Source of the DNA: Flavobacteriales bacterium
GTDB lineage: Bacteria; Bacteroidota; Bacteroidia; Flavobacteriales; Schleiferiaceae
NCBI GenBank assembly: GCA_017795025.1
Contig: CP051243.1
Location: forward strand, 1,989,501-2,053,500
Direction of reading: 5' to 3'
DNA length: 64,000 nucleotides
Shown: piece by piece, positions 52,236 to 61,084 of the stretch
Layout: each line of letters opens with the position of its first letter
Numbering within the stretch: the first letter of the stretch is position 1
Made by a program: the position numbers and the translations under genes
The notes under the pieces: generated by a model
Database searches by the model: none
What the model was told of the DNA's origin: nothing
Seen by the model: the letters and a program-made list of their open reading frames with translations, nothing else

Positions 52236-53488
52236 TGGCTCCTTATCAGTTTCAATTAAAAGCAGAAGCTGGCCTCCGCGAAAAAATAGAAGCTTTGGCG
52301 GCGCAAAGTCTCCATTGTATTTTTTTAGATAGTCATGCCAATCCCGACCCTTACGGCGCCTACAATGTTTTAATTGCCTTTGAAGCGCGGGCCATTTACC
52401 GCGGCACTTTGGAAGGCTTACGCCATTTTCGGGAGGAACATCAAGACTGGCTTTTTGGCCATTTAGCTTTTGATTTAAAGAACCAATTGGAGGATTTAGG
52501 CAGCCGGCATCCCGATGAACTGGAATGGGCCGACCTGCAATTCTTTATTCCCGAAACCATCGCTCAGCTTAAGCAGGGTTACTGGGAAATCAGGTCCTAC
52601 GAATACCCGAGTGCAAATGCTTTTTTAGCGTGTCTTCCAGATGAGGAGCCCAGTAAAGCACCGATAAGTAATCTCGAATTTAAGGCCCAAAGCAGCAAAG
52701 AGACCTATTTAAAGGACCTCCAAAAGCTGAAAGAGGAACTGCAGTTCGGCAATATCTACGAAATAAATTACTGCACCTTATTCGAGGCCAAGGGCAGGCT
52801 CAATCCCCTGCAGCGCTTTCGAGAATTAAACCCCAGGCATCAAGTGCCCTTTGGTGGTTTTTATCGCGATCAAGATCGTTATCTCTTGTGCTTTTCACCC
52901 GAGCGCTATCTGCGCAAGCGCGGCAAGGAAATTATCTCCCAACCCATTAAAGGCACCGCAGCGCGACATCCCGACCCCATTCGCGATCAGGAGCAAAAGG
53001 CTCACCTTTTAAGTTCGGAGAAAGAACGGGCCGAAAATGTGATGATTGTGGATTTAGTGCGAAACGATTTATCCCGCACCGCCGCGAAAAACACCGTGAG
53101 TGTACCTGAGCTTTTTGGCCTTTACAGCTTTAAAGCCGTACACCAAATGATTAGCACGGTGCGCAGCGAACTAAACGAAGCGAAGTACAGCCTCGAAGAT
53201 GTTATCAAATACTCCTTTCCTATGGGCAGCATGACTGGGGCGCCCAAAATTTCGGCCCTTAAGTTGATCGACCGCCAAGAGCACTTCCGCAGAGGACTCT
53301 ATTCGGGCTCCATCGGCTATATTGATCCGCATGGAAATTTCGACTTCAATGTGGTGATTCGCAGCATTGCTTATCATGCCCAAAAAGAATACGCCCAAGT
53401 GGCTGTAGGAAGCGCCATTACCATTCATTGTGATCCCGAAGCCGAATATGCCGAATGCTTATTGAAGGCCGAAAAGTTGATTAGCTGA
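52232..53488 (+). CDS. pabB: Aminodeoxychorismate synthase component I
   Basis: 418 residues. The chorismate-binding domain (about 135-415) includes [42 protein letters not shown] and [22 protein letters not shown], with the Lys forming the covalent intermediate, favours PabB over TrpE (PIAGT). The product goes to p-aminobenzoate and folate. No pabA or pabC is adjacent. The ATGA overlap with the kinase gene shows co-translation. Confidence 0.9.
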   Translation: MMAPYQFQLKAEAGLREKIEALAAQSLHCIFLDSHANPDPYGAYNVLIAFEARAIYRGTLEGLRHFREEHQDWLFGHLAFDLKNQLEDLGSRHPDELEWADLQFFIPETIAQLKQGYWEIRSYEYPSANAFLACLPDEEPSKAPISNLEFKAQSSKETYLKDLQKLKEELQFGNIYEINYCTLFEAKGRLNPLQRFRELNPRHQVPFGGFYRDQDRYLLCFSPERYLRKRGKEIISQPIKGTAARHPDPIRDQEQKAHLLSSEKERAENVMIVDLVRNDLSRTAAKNTVSVPELFGLYSFKAVHQMISTVRSELNEAKYSLEDVIKYSFPMGSMTGAPKISALKLIDRQEHFRRGLYSGSIGYIDPHGNFDFNVVIRSIAYHAQKEYAQVAVGSAITIHCDPEAEYAECLLKAEKLIS

Positions 53489-53489
53489 T

Positions 53490-53497
53490 TAACTTTG
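53490..53497 (+). promoter_or_regulatory. TAACTTTG -7 box 4 nt before tilS
   Basis: TAACTTTG then CGGG then ATG 53502. It lies in the 13-bp gap after pabB, so tilS may have its own leaderless promoter in addition to read-through. Confidence 0.45.
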
Positions 53498-53501
53498 CGG
53501 G

Positions 53502-54815
53502 ATGCTCCAAAAAATTGAGGAAGCCCTAGGGCGCTACGATATTGATTCCCGAGACCGCGTGCTCCTAGCGCTTAGCGGTGGATTAGATAGTGTAGCCCTT
53601 TTGCATGCCCTATTGCGCTTGGGTTACCAACCCGATTTAGCCCACTGCAATTTTAAGTTACGGGGCCAAGCAGCCGATCAAGATCAGGCCTTTTGCGAAG
53701 AACTGGCGCGCAGGCATCACTTAAAAATAGCTCTGCGGCAGTTCAACACGCAAGCTTACGCTGATGAAAAAGCTTTGTCGATTCAAATGGCCGCTCGAGA
53801 ACTGCGCTACGATTTTTTTGAAGCGCTCGACGAGCAGTCAAATTACCGGGCTATTCTGACCGCGCATCATGGAGACGATCAAATTGAGACCGTGCTTTTT
53901 AAACTCGCCCGGGGCAGTGCCTTGGCCGCAGTAGCCGGTATTCGAGAGCAGCGCCAAAAATACCTGCGGCCCATGTTGGGCATTTTAAGTGTAGAGATTG
54001 AAGCCTTCGCGAGACAACACGAAATCGAATGGCGCGAAGATGCCAGTAACGCCGATACCAAATACTTACGCAACGCCTACCGACATCGCCTCCTTCCGCT
54101 TTGGCAGGAAATTCAACCCGACCTAAAAACAAAGCTTTTAGAAAGTAGTCGTTTGCTGCGCGAGCAAGATTTGGCCTTAGACAGCCTGCTGGAGGAGGTA
54201 CTGGAAAATAAGCTCCGTATGGAAAACGACATTGAGTATTTGGATTGGGACACCATCTGCCGAAAGGCCTATTTCCCACAATTACTATTTAAATGGTTAG
54301 CTCCTAAAGGGGCATGGGACTGGCAAGCAGTAAACCAACTTTGGGAAGCCCGCAAGGGACGGTATACGGAAAATGAAGCCTTTCGTTTATATCAAGGTGA
54401 CGGATACTATGAGTTGCGTCCTCGGGAAGAAGTGAGCAAGGTCACTAAAGAAATTAAGAAGGAGGACCGTTTTTTGACTGAACCCTTGGCGATGGAACTT
54501 CGTTTTTTAAGTTCCGAAGAACTAAGTATTGATGGCAAGCCTGAGCATCATTATTTAGATGCCGAAAAACTGCAATTCCCTTTAATCCTGCGCACTTGGG
54601 AGGAAGGCGACCGGTTTCAGCCTTTGGGCATGTCAGGAACCAAGAAGCTTAGCGACTATTGGATAGATCAAAAAATAGCGATGGCCGAAAAAGGAAAGCA
54701 GTTGGTATTGGAAAGTGGCGGGGAAATTGTGGCTTTGATAGGCCATCGTATCGACCACCGTTTTCGGGTCCGCAATTCGACGAAAACCATTTACTTTGTT
54801 CGACTTAAAAAATAA
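53502..54815 (+). CDS. tilS: tRNA(Ile)-lysidine synthase
   Basis: 437 residues. PP-loop SGGLDS at 25-30 in LLALSGGLDSVALLHAL, HCNFKLRGQAADQDQAF and a HHGDDQIETVLFKLARGS helix are diagnostic. The C-terminal domain has FQPLGMSGTKKLSDYWIDQKI. It modifies C34 of tRNA-Ile(CAU) to lysidine, an essential step for AUA decoding. Confidence 0.97.
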   Translation: MLQKIEEALGRYDIDSRDRVLLALSGGLDSVALLHALLRLGYQPDLAHCNFKLRGQAADQDQAFCEELARRHHLKIALRQFNTQAYADEKALSIQMAARELRYDFFEALDEQSNYRAILTAHHGDDQIETVLFKLARGSALAAVAGIREQRQKYLRPMLGILSVEIEAFARQHEIEWREDASNADTKYLRNAYRHRLLPLWQEIQPDLKTKLLESSRLLREQDLALDSLLEEVLENKLRMENDIEYLDWDTICRKAYFPQLLFKWLAPKGAWDWQAVNQLWEARKGRYTENEAFRLYQGDGYYELRPREEVSKVTKEIKKEDRFLTEPLAMELRFLSSEELSIDGKPEHHYLDAEKLQFPLILRTWEEGDRFQPLGMSGTKKLSDYWIDQKIAMAEKGKQLVLESGGEIVALIGHRIDHRFRVRNSTKTIYFVRLKK

Positions 54816-54822
54816 GCTCGCA

Positions 54823-56949
54823 ATGCGATTATTACATACCCTCTCATTAGTACTATTAAGCTTCGGCATTGCCACTGCTCAAATTCACGAGCCTACTAAA
54901 ATTGAGTTTCTCTCCAAAGATCTTGGCAAAGGCAAAGTGGAACTCATTGCCAAAGTGGTGATGGATCCCGGTTGGCATATATATTCGGTAAACACACCCG
55001 ACACCTCTCTCATTATGGGGGGCGAGTTTACTTTTAAGCCCAATGCCAACTATCGGAAAATTGGCAAGCTACAAGAGCCTGAGCCGCATTGCGAGTATGA
55101 TCAGTATTATATGATGGACCTCTGTTCCCACGAGGGTACCGTTTTAATAAAACAAGTAATTGAGGTTTTAAGTGCAGAAGATTTTACTATCGAAGCGGAG
55201 TTTGGATTTCAAACCTGTGATGAGGAGATGTGCTTACCTCCTGATTACCAAGAACACACCTATACTATTAAAGGGTATACGGCACCAGCCGAAAAAACTT
55301 CAGCGGCAAGCAAGGGCATGGAAACTCCCCCCGACGCGCCCAAGGAAGAGCCTGTTGTTCCTGAAACCAGCGATGAAGATACCATTGAGGTACCGGGGGA
55401 GCAGCTGGAAATTGACTACAGCAATGAAGCGGCCGGTGAGCTTGCTGACAATGAAAAGGAAGCGGTACAAGAAGACCCCGAACCCAAAGAGCAAAAATCG
55501 GAAGCCCCCAGTTTATGGGGTACCTTTTTATTAGCCTTTGGTGGAGGTTTTATCGCTCTTCTTACCCCTTGCGTATTTCCGATGATTCCCCTCACGGTTA
55601 GTTTCTTTACCAAACAAAGTAAAAACCGCGCAAAAGGAATTGCAAACGCCATGATTTATGGCTTATCCATTATTGTGATATACACTTTACTGGGATTCCT
55701 AATTGTGAAAATATTTGGTAGTGATGCCCTCAATGCCCTCTCTACCAATCCGTGGATGAACCTCTTCTTCTTTGCCTTATTGGTGGTTTTCGCCATTAGC
55801 TTTTTCGGAGCTTTTGAAATCACCTTGCCAAGTTCTTGGGTAAATAAAAGTGATCGTCAGGCCGATAAGGGAGGGGTAATTGGAATTTTCTTCATGGCCT
55901 TTACTTTAGCTTTAGTTTCCTTTAGCTGTACCGGGCCCATTATTGGTTCTCTTCTTGTGGAGGCGGCCAGTGGAGGCGTACAAGGTCCCTTGATCGGAAT
56001 GTTTGGTTTTAGCTTGGCTTTGGCCCTGCCCTTTACCTTATTCGCCATTTTCCCAGGTTGGCTAAACTCTTTACCTAAAAGTGGAGGTTGGCTAAATTCG
56101 GTTAAGGTGGTACTCGGCTTTATCGAACTAGCTTTCGCCTTCAAATTTTTAAGTACCGCCGACCTTGTTTGGCAAGCTCATATATTACCACGCGAATGGT
56201 TTATCGCCATTTGGATTGGTATTGGCTTACTACTTACGGCTTACTTATTGGGTAAGTTCCGAATGCCACACGATAGTCCTACCGATAAGATTTCTGTTTT
56301 CCGCTTAATCTTGGCGGTTATTACCATCAGTTTTACGGTATACTTGATTCCCGGTTTATGGGGCGCACCCTTAAAAGCAATTAGTGGCTTCCCTCCTCCG
56401 ATGTTCTACAGTGAGTCTCCCCAAGGAGTTGGCGGTGGTCAAGCGGTTATGGTTAACAATAGCGGTGGCGACAATAACATTCCCGATGGAGCCGACCCTG
56501 ATCATTGTCCACATCAATTAAATTGCTTCCACGATTTTGAAACCGGTAAAGCTTACGCTGAAAAAGTAAACAAGCCTATTTTACTCGACTTCACGGGTTG
56601 GGGCTGTGTAAACTGCCGTAAGATGGAAGAGCAAGTATGGAGTGACCCCAAGGTTTTAGAGATGCTTCGTGAAGATTTTGTTCTGATTTCCCTTTACGTA
56701 GATGAACGCGAAAAACTTCCTGAGGACGAGCAATACCTAAGTGAGGTAACCGGGAAGAAAATTCGCACCGTTGGAAATAAATGGAGCGAATTTCAGATTA
56801 AACATTACCAAAGTAACTCCCAACCGCAATACATTGTGATTGGTCATGATAGCATGGAGCCTTTAAACGGCAGTACCGCCTACGACCCAGACATTCAATT
56901 GTATGTAGATTGGTTGAATGAAGGCATCGCCGAATTTGAAAAGCAATAA
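54823..56949 (+). CDS. DsbD-type protein-disulfide reductase
   Basis: 708 residues from ATG 54823 (a longer frame starts inside tilS). Signal peptide LHTLSLVLLSFGIATAQ. N-terminal DsbDalpha-like domain with the Cys pair in FQTCDEEMCLPP, then an acidic linker (about 155-220). A membrane block follows (about 225-520), whose Cys lie in LLTPCVFPM and SFSCTGP. The C-terminal thioredoxin domain has Cys595-VN-Cys598 in FTGWGCVNCRKME. It carries electrons from cytosolic thioredoxin to periplasmic thiols and may serve cytochrome c maturation. Confidence 0.93.
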   Translation: MRLLHTLSLVLLSFGIATAQIHEPTKIEFLSKDLGKGKVELIAKVVMDPGWHIYSVNTPDTSLIMGGEFTFKPNANYRKIGKLQEPEPHCEYDQYYMMDLCSHEGTVLIKQVIEVLSAEDFTIEAEFGFQTCDEEMCLPPDYQEHTYTIKGYTAPAEKTSAASKGMETPPDAPKEEPVVPETSDEDTIEVPGEQLEIDYSNEAAGELADNEKEAVQEDPEPKEQKSEAPSLWGTFLLAFGGGFIALLTPCVFPMIPLTVSFFTKQSKNRAKGIANAMIYGLSIIVIYTLLGFLIVKIFGSDALNALSTNPWMNLFFFALLVVFAISFFGAFEITLPSSWVNKSDRQADKGGVIGIFFMAFTLALVSFSCTGPIIGSLLVEAASGGVQGPLIGMFGFSLALALPFTLFAIFPGWLNSLPKSGGWLNSVKVVLGFIELAFAFKFLSTADLVWQAHILPREWFIAIWIGIGLLLTAYLLGKFRMPHDSPTDKISVFRLILAVITISFTVYLIPGLWGAPLKAISGFPPPMFYSESPQGVGGGQAVMVNNSGGDNNIPDGADPDHCPHQLNCFHDFETGKAYAEKVNKPILLDFTGWGCVNCRKMEEQVWSDPKVLEMLREDFVLISLYVDEREKLPEDEQYLSEVTGKKIRTVGNKWSEFQIKHYQSNSQPQYIVIGHDSMEPLNGSTAYDPDIQLYVDWLNEGIAEFEKQ

Positions 56950-56955
56950 TCCCTA

Positions 56956-56977
56956 ACCCCGCAAAAGCGGGGTTTTT
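56956..56977 (+). terminator. Terminator after the DsbD gene
   Basis: ACCCCGC-AAAA-GCGGGGT hairpin followed by four further T. Perfect 7-bp stem. Confidence 0.92.
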
Positions 56978-56993
56978 CATTAATATACTACGC

Positions 56994-57653
56994 ATGACCA
57001 CTACCCGCTATCCTCTAAAAAATTGGCTTCTTTTCATTGGCATGGGCTTAGGCTTCTGCGCCTGCGACGCTCCTAAGCAAGAGCCCGCTCCGACTGAAAT
57101 TGAGATTGGAGGAAATCAATGGCAAACCTTTAATCTTGGGCTTAAGGTTTTTCGCAATGGTGATAGTATCCCCTTTGCCTCTTCTAAAGCGGCTTGGCGC
57201 GAAGCGGCGCAAAAGCAAGAGCCCGCTTATTGCTATGTGGATAATAATGCCGCTACCGAAAAGAACTATGGGCTCTTGTACAATTGGTACGCCGTAAATG
57301 ACCCTCGACAATTGGCTCCCCAAGGTTATCACGTGGCTAGTCAAAAAGAATGGGAAGATTTGGTTGATTCCTTAAGCGGCAAAAACATTGCAGGTCGCTA
57401 TTTAAAAGATACCCTAGGTTGGCGCATTAATCCCAGCAAGGAAGCCCAAGCCTTTGCTGCTCGAGGTGCTGGTGGTCGTAATGATAAAGGTCAAGGCTTT
57501 AGCTTCCAACTTTATGCTCACTGGTGGACCGCCACTGAAATGGACAGTAGCTTGGCCTACAGCCTAATTCTTAATGGTTTGAGTGAATCGATTATGATTG
57601 GCGGAGCTAATGCAAAGGGCTCAGCCTTTTCTGTACGATGTGTAAAAGACTAA
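56994..57653 (+). CDS. FISUMP-domain lipoprotein
   Basis: 219 residues. Signal and lipobox: WLLFIGMGLGFCAC. Body is the Fibrobacter succinogenes major paralogous domain: NQWQTFNLGLKVF, CYVDNNAATEKNYGLLYNWY, APQGYHVASQKEWEDLV, HWWTATEMDSSLAYSL and a final AFSVRCVKD. Lectin-like surface domain of unknown ligand. Confidence 0.93.
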   Translation: MTTTRYPLKNWLLFIGMGLGFCACDAPKQEPAPTEIEIGGNQWQTFNLGLKVFRNGDSIPFASSKAAWREAAQKQEPAYCYVDNNAATEKNYGLLYNWYAVNDPRQLAPQGYHVASQKEWEDLVDSLSGKNIAGRYLKDTLGWRINPSKEAQAFAARGAGGRNDKGQGFSFQLYAHWWTATEMDSSLAYSLILNGLSESIMIGGANAKGSAFSVRCVKD

Positions 57654-57703
57654 GCGGCTAAAAGTTTAAGATATCTCTAAGAATTAGCCAATTGGGGAAA
57701 CTT

Positions 57704-57711
57704 TACCTTCG
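57704..57711 (+). promoter_or_regulatory. TACCTTCG -7-like box, 4 nt before start
   Basis: One-mismatch TAnnTTTG box, followed by CAGC then ATG 57716. Confidence 0.4.
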
Positions 57712-57715
57712 CAGC

Positions 57716-60106
57716 ATGCAAAAGCGCTTACTTCTTTCCTTCCTCTTCCTTAGTCAGGGCCTCGCTGCACAGTTCACTGGCCGCATTCTAAGTGAAAACG
57801 CCGAGCCCATCCCCATGGCTAATATTCTGCTGCTTAATGCTAGCGATTCGAGTTTAGTAAAAGGTGGGGTAAGCGAAACCGATGGTAGTTTCTCGGTTCG
57901 CCCTTTAGATAATGATACCTACCTCCTGCAGGTTCAGATGCTGGGTTTCCAAAGAATAACCCAGGGTCCTTATGTTTATAAAGGTCAAGAAATTTCCTTG
58001 GGCACCATTACCTTGAAAGATGCCTCAGATATGCTGGACGAGGTTAGTGTAAGTGCCGACAAGCCTATGATTCAGGTGGAAGCGGGTAAAACCATTTTTA
58101 ATATCGACGCCAATTTAAGCGCCGGTAGTGGCAATGCCCAAAACCTCCTCCGGGCCGCACCAGGGATGTTTGTTGATCAAAACGACAACCTTATTCTCGA
58201 AGGCCGAAGTGGGGTGCAAGTCTTCGTAGATGGCCGACCCCTAAACTTACAAGGCGACGACCTTAACGCCTACCTCCAAAACTTGCAAAGCGACCAAATT
58301 GAAAAAGTAGAAATCATTTCCCAACCGGGCTCCCAATACGATGCCGCAGGGAATGCAGGAATCATCAATATTATTCTAAAGCGCGATCAAAGCCTGGGGA
58401 CAACCGGTTCCTTCTCACACCGCTACACTCAGGGCTACTATGCCCGCAACAATGGAAACCTCAACCTCTTTCATAATCGGAAAGGCCTACGTCTGCTAGG
58501 AACTGTTGGTTACTCCTTCAATCGCTCTCGGAATTTCATGAACCTCAATCGCAGTCAGAACAATATTAGCTTTGACAGCAAAACCGTTAATGTCCCCGAT
58601 TTACAAGGTTATAATGCCCGCTTAGGGGCCGACTGGAAAATCAATGCCAAGAATACCGTGGGTATTTCCGCCCGAGGGGATATAGCCGATAATACGGGTC
58701 GCAGCGAAAGTCGCACTCCCATTATTCCCGATAGCAGCGCTACTACCACTCAAGTTTTGGTTTCTTCCACCAGCAATTCCGATGATAATTACAGCCTCTA
58801 TAGCAATGTTTACTACCGCTACAATAGCGACAAAAGCAGCTTTGGGATCGATTTAGATCAGGGTCGTTTTTCGGCAGGCTCCTTTACTGATCAACCCAAT
58901 AAGTACTACAATGGCGATGAAGTAGTCTTGCAATCGACCAATCACTACCAAATGGAAACCGAGCGTCAGTTTGATCTTTACAGCGCCAAGGCCGATTACA
59001 GCACGGGCATCAAATCCTGGAAGCTGAATAGCGGCTTTAAATGGTCGGAAGTAAACACCGCCAACGACTTCGACTTTTTCATTTTAGACACCACACGCTA
59101 TCAAGATCCCAACCGCAGTAATTTATTCGACTACCGAGAAGCCATTACCGCCGCTTACCTAGAAACGGCTAAAGATTGGCAAGCCTGGAGTTTCCAAGGT
59201 GGTTTGCGCTACGAACATACCTATTCGAGAGGAGCGCTTTCCACCATCGACGCTTCGGGCGATAGTCTTGTGGAGCGGAACTATGCCAATTGGTTTCCAA
59301 GTGCTTCCTTAAGCTATAAGAAAAACCCCATGAGTCAATGGACCCTGAGCTACAGTCGTAGGATTCAGCGTCCTAATTACCAAAACCTCAACCCCTTCTT
59401 ATATCAACGCGATGAACTTTCGTATTGGCAAGGCAACCCCTTCCTGATACCTCAATTAAGCGATAACATTCGGATTGGGCATTTGTATAAGTATGCTACC
59501 AGCACTTCCCTATCCTACTCTTATACCACTAACTTCTTTGCACAGATTACCGATACCGTTGGTGAGCAACGCAGCTCCTTAACCACCCGAAATGTCGCGG
59601 ATACCCGAAGCATTAGTTTGAGTTTTGGCAGTCCCTTTAAGCATAAAGCCTGGTGGAACTCCTATTTGAGTGTAAACACCTTCCAAACCTGGTATATCCC
59701 TCGGGATCAAAGCTTCCAAGCGATTGATTTACTTACCGTTTCCCTGTATGCACAAAGCTCAGTGAACCTACCGAAAGACTGGCAGGTACAGCTCTCCGGT
59801 TGGTGGAGCTCCCCCGGAGTTTGGGGTGGTACCTATCGCACCAAAAGCTTGGGCGCTATGAATGTTTCCATCAGCAAAAGCATGATGCAAAATCGTTTGA
59901 AGCTCTTTGTGAACTTTAACGACATCTTTTTCACCTCGCCCTGGTATGGCGAAATGGAATATGGTGGCTTATCCATTAATGGCACCGGTGGTCGCGATAG
60001 TCGGCAAGTGGAATTTGGTTTGACCTACAGCTTTGGTAACGAAAAGGTGAAGAAACTAAAATTGGAAGAAGGCGGCCTGGAAGAAGAAAGCAAGCGCGTT
60101 AACTAG
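57716..60106 (+). CDS. Outer-membrane beta-barrel protein, OMP_b-brl_3 type
   Basis: 796 residues from ATG 57716, which starts the signal peptide KRLLLSFLFLSQGLAAQ; a longer frame exists. A CarboxypepD_reg-like domain (about 20-105: TGRILSENAEPIPMANILLL) precedes a TonB-plug-like domain (about 110-220: NLLRAAPGMFVDQNDNLILE, GSQYDAAGNAGIINIILKR) and a barrel to the C-terminus. SusC-related TonB-type transporters of this class lack a SusD partner; none is encoded here. A charged C-terminal tail (KLKLEEGGLEEESKRVN) follows the last strand. Substrate unknown. Confidence 0.88.
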   Translation: MQKRLLLSFLFLSQGLAAQFTGRILSENAEPIPMANILLLNASDSSLVKGGVSETDGSFSVRPLDNDTYLLQVQMLGFQRITQGPYVYKGQEISLGTITLKDASDMLDEVSVSADKPMIQVEAGKTIFNIDANLSAGSGNAQNLLRAAPGMFVDQNDNLILEGRSGVQVFVDGRPLNLQGDDLNAYLQNLQSDQIEKVEIISQPGSQYDAAGNAGIINIILKRDQSLGTTGSFSHRYTQGYYARNNGNLNLFHNRKGLRLLGTVGYSFNRSRNFMNLNRSQNNISFDSKTVNVPDLQGYNARLGADWKINAKNTVGISARGDIADNTGRSESRTPIIPDSSATTTQVLVSSTSNSDDNYSLYSNVYYRYNSDKSSFGIDLDQGRFSAGSFTDQPNKYYNGDEVVLQSTNHYQMETERQFDLYSAKADYSTGIKSWKLNSGFKWSEVNTANDFDFFILDTTRYQDPNRSNLFDYREAITAAYLETAKDWQAWSFQGGLRYEHTYSRGALSTIDASGDSLVERNYANWFPSASLSYKKNPMSQWTLSYSRRIQRPNYQNLNPFLYQRDELSYWQGNPFLIPQLSDNIRIGHLYKYATSTSLSYSYTTNFFAQITDTVGEQRSSLTTRNVADTRSISLSFGSPFKHKAWWNSYLSVNTFQTWYIPRDQSFQAIDLLTVSLYAQSSVNLPKDWQVQLSGWWSSPGVWGGTYRTKSLGAMNVSISKSMMQNRLKLFVNFNDIFFTSPWYGEMEYGGLSINGTGGRDSRQVEFGLTYSFGNEKVKKLKLEEGGLEEESKRVN

Positions 60107-60144
60107 CATCAGCAAGCGAATTACTCAAGAAGCCTAAGCTTGAC

Positions 60145-60262
60145 CAAAAGCGTCTCAATGCTTTTAGTAAAGCCTCCCAATGCTTTCGGTTTAAGATGCC
60201 TTTCCTCTGGAAAAAGCGTCCCAATGCTTTTATCAAAGTGTCCCGATGCTTTTGGTTAAGCG
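60145..60262. repeat. Degenerate ~23-bp tandem repeat upstream of nth
   Basis: Five imperfect units based on AAAGCGTCCCAATGCTTTT, with variants CGTCTCAATG, CCTCCCAATG, CGTCCCAATG and TGTCCCGATG. Each unit also has a weak AAAGC...GCTTT inverted symmetry. The other sequence in the gap from 60107 to 60402 contains no gene. Confidence 0.75.
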
Positions 60263-60402
60263 GCCTTTAGGCTACTGAGGAGAATCCCTTTGCTTGCGAT
60301 CACTCCTTTGGCTACTCCTTAAATGTCCTTGGCTCGTTTTTAAAGGTTCGGTAGATTGCAGCATCATTTTGAGGACGGTAAGCATAATCCCTTAAAACCA
60401 CT

Positions 60403-61056
60403 ATGACTAAACAAGAGAAGGTAAACTTCGTCATCCAATCCTTAGAGGAGCTCTACCCCGAAACACCGATTCCCTTAGATCATAAAGACCCTTACACTCT
60501 TTTAATTGCTGTGCTCCTTTCGGCCCAATGCACCGATGAGCGGGTGAATAAGATTACACCCCTTCTTTTTGCCAAGGCCGACAACCCTGCGGCTATGGTG
60601 AAAATGACCCAAGAAGAAATTCAAGATATTATTCGGCCCTGTGGCTTAAGCCCCATGAAATCGAAGGGTATTTACGGACTCTCCCATATCTTACTTGATA
60701 AATACAATGGCGCGGTTCCCGCCGATTTTAAGGCCTTGGAAGCCTTACCGGCGGTGGGCCATAAAACCGCCTCGGTAGTGATGAGTCAGGGTTTTGGAGA
60801 ACCTGCTTTTCCGGTAGACACCCATATTCATCGCTTGATGTATCGTTGGACCTTAAGCAATGGTAAATCGGTAGAGCAAACGGAGAAAGATGCCAAGCGT
60901 CTCTTTCCAAAGGCGCTCTGGAATAAACTGCATTTGCAGATTATCTTTTACGGACGCGAATACAGTCCGGCGCGAGGATGGGACATTGAGAAGGATTTTA
61001 TTAGTCGGAAAATCGGCCGCAGGAGTTTACTCAAAAAGACTTTTGGGACTATTTGA
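60403..61056 (+). CDS. nth: Endonuclease III, lacking the Fe-S cluster cysteines
   Basis: 217 residues. HhH motif LPAVGHKTASVVM with catalytic Lys121; catalytic Asp139 in VDTHIHRLMYRW. LLSAQCTDERVNKITPLLF is the standard N-terminal motif. It removes oxidised pyrimidines and nicks the strand. The usual C-x6-C-x2-C-x5-C cluster after the YGRE motif is absent (YGREYSPARGWDIEKDF); only Cys43 and Cys80 occur in the whole protein. Confidence 0.95.
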   Translation: MTKQEKVNFVIQSLEELYPETPIPLDHKDPYTLLIAVLLSAQCTDERVNKITPLLFAKADNPAAMVKMTQEEIQDIIRPCGLSPMKSKGIYGLSHILLDKYNGAVPADFKALEALPAVGHKTASVVMSQGFGEPAFPVDTHIHRLMYRWTLSNGKSVEQTEKDAKRLFPKALWNKLHLQIIFYGREYSPARGWDIEKDFISRKIGRRSLLKKTFGTI

Positions 61057-61084
61057 AGCGCAGTAATTAAAAAGAGCCACCCCT

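Noticed and set aside
54796-54822. Upstream start for the DsbD-type gene inside tilS
   Set aside because: ATG 54823 directly begins a good signal peptide and follows the tilS stop; the longer form would bury it behind nine extra residues.
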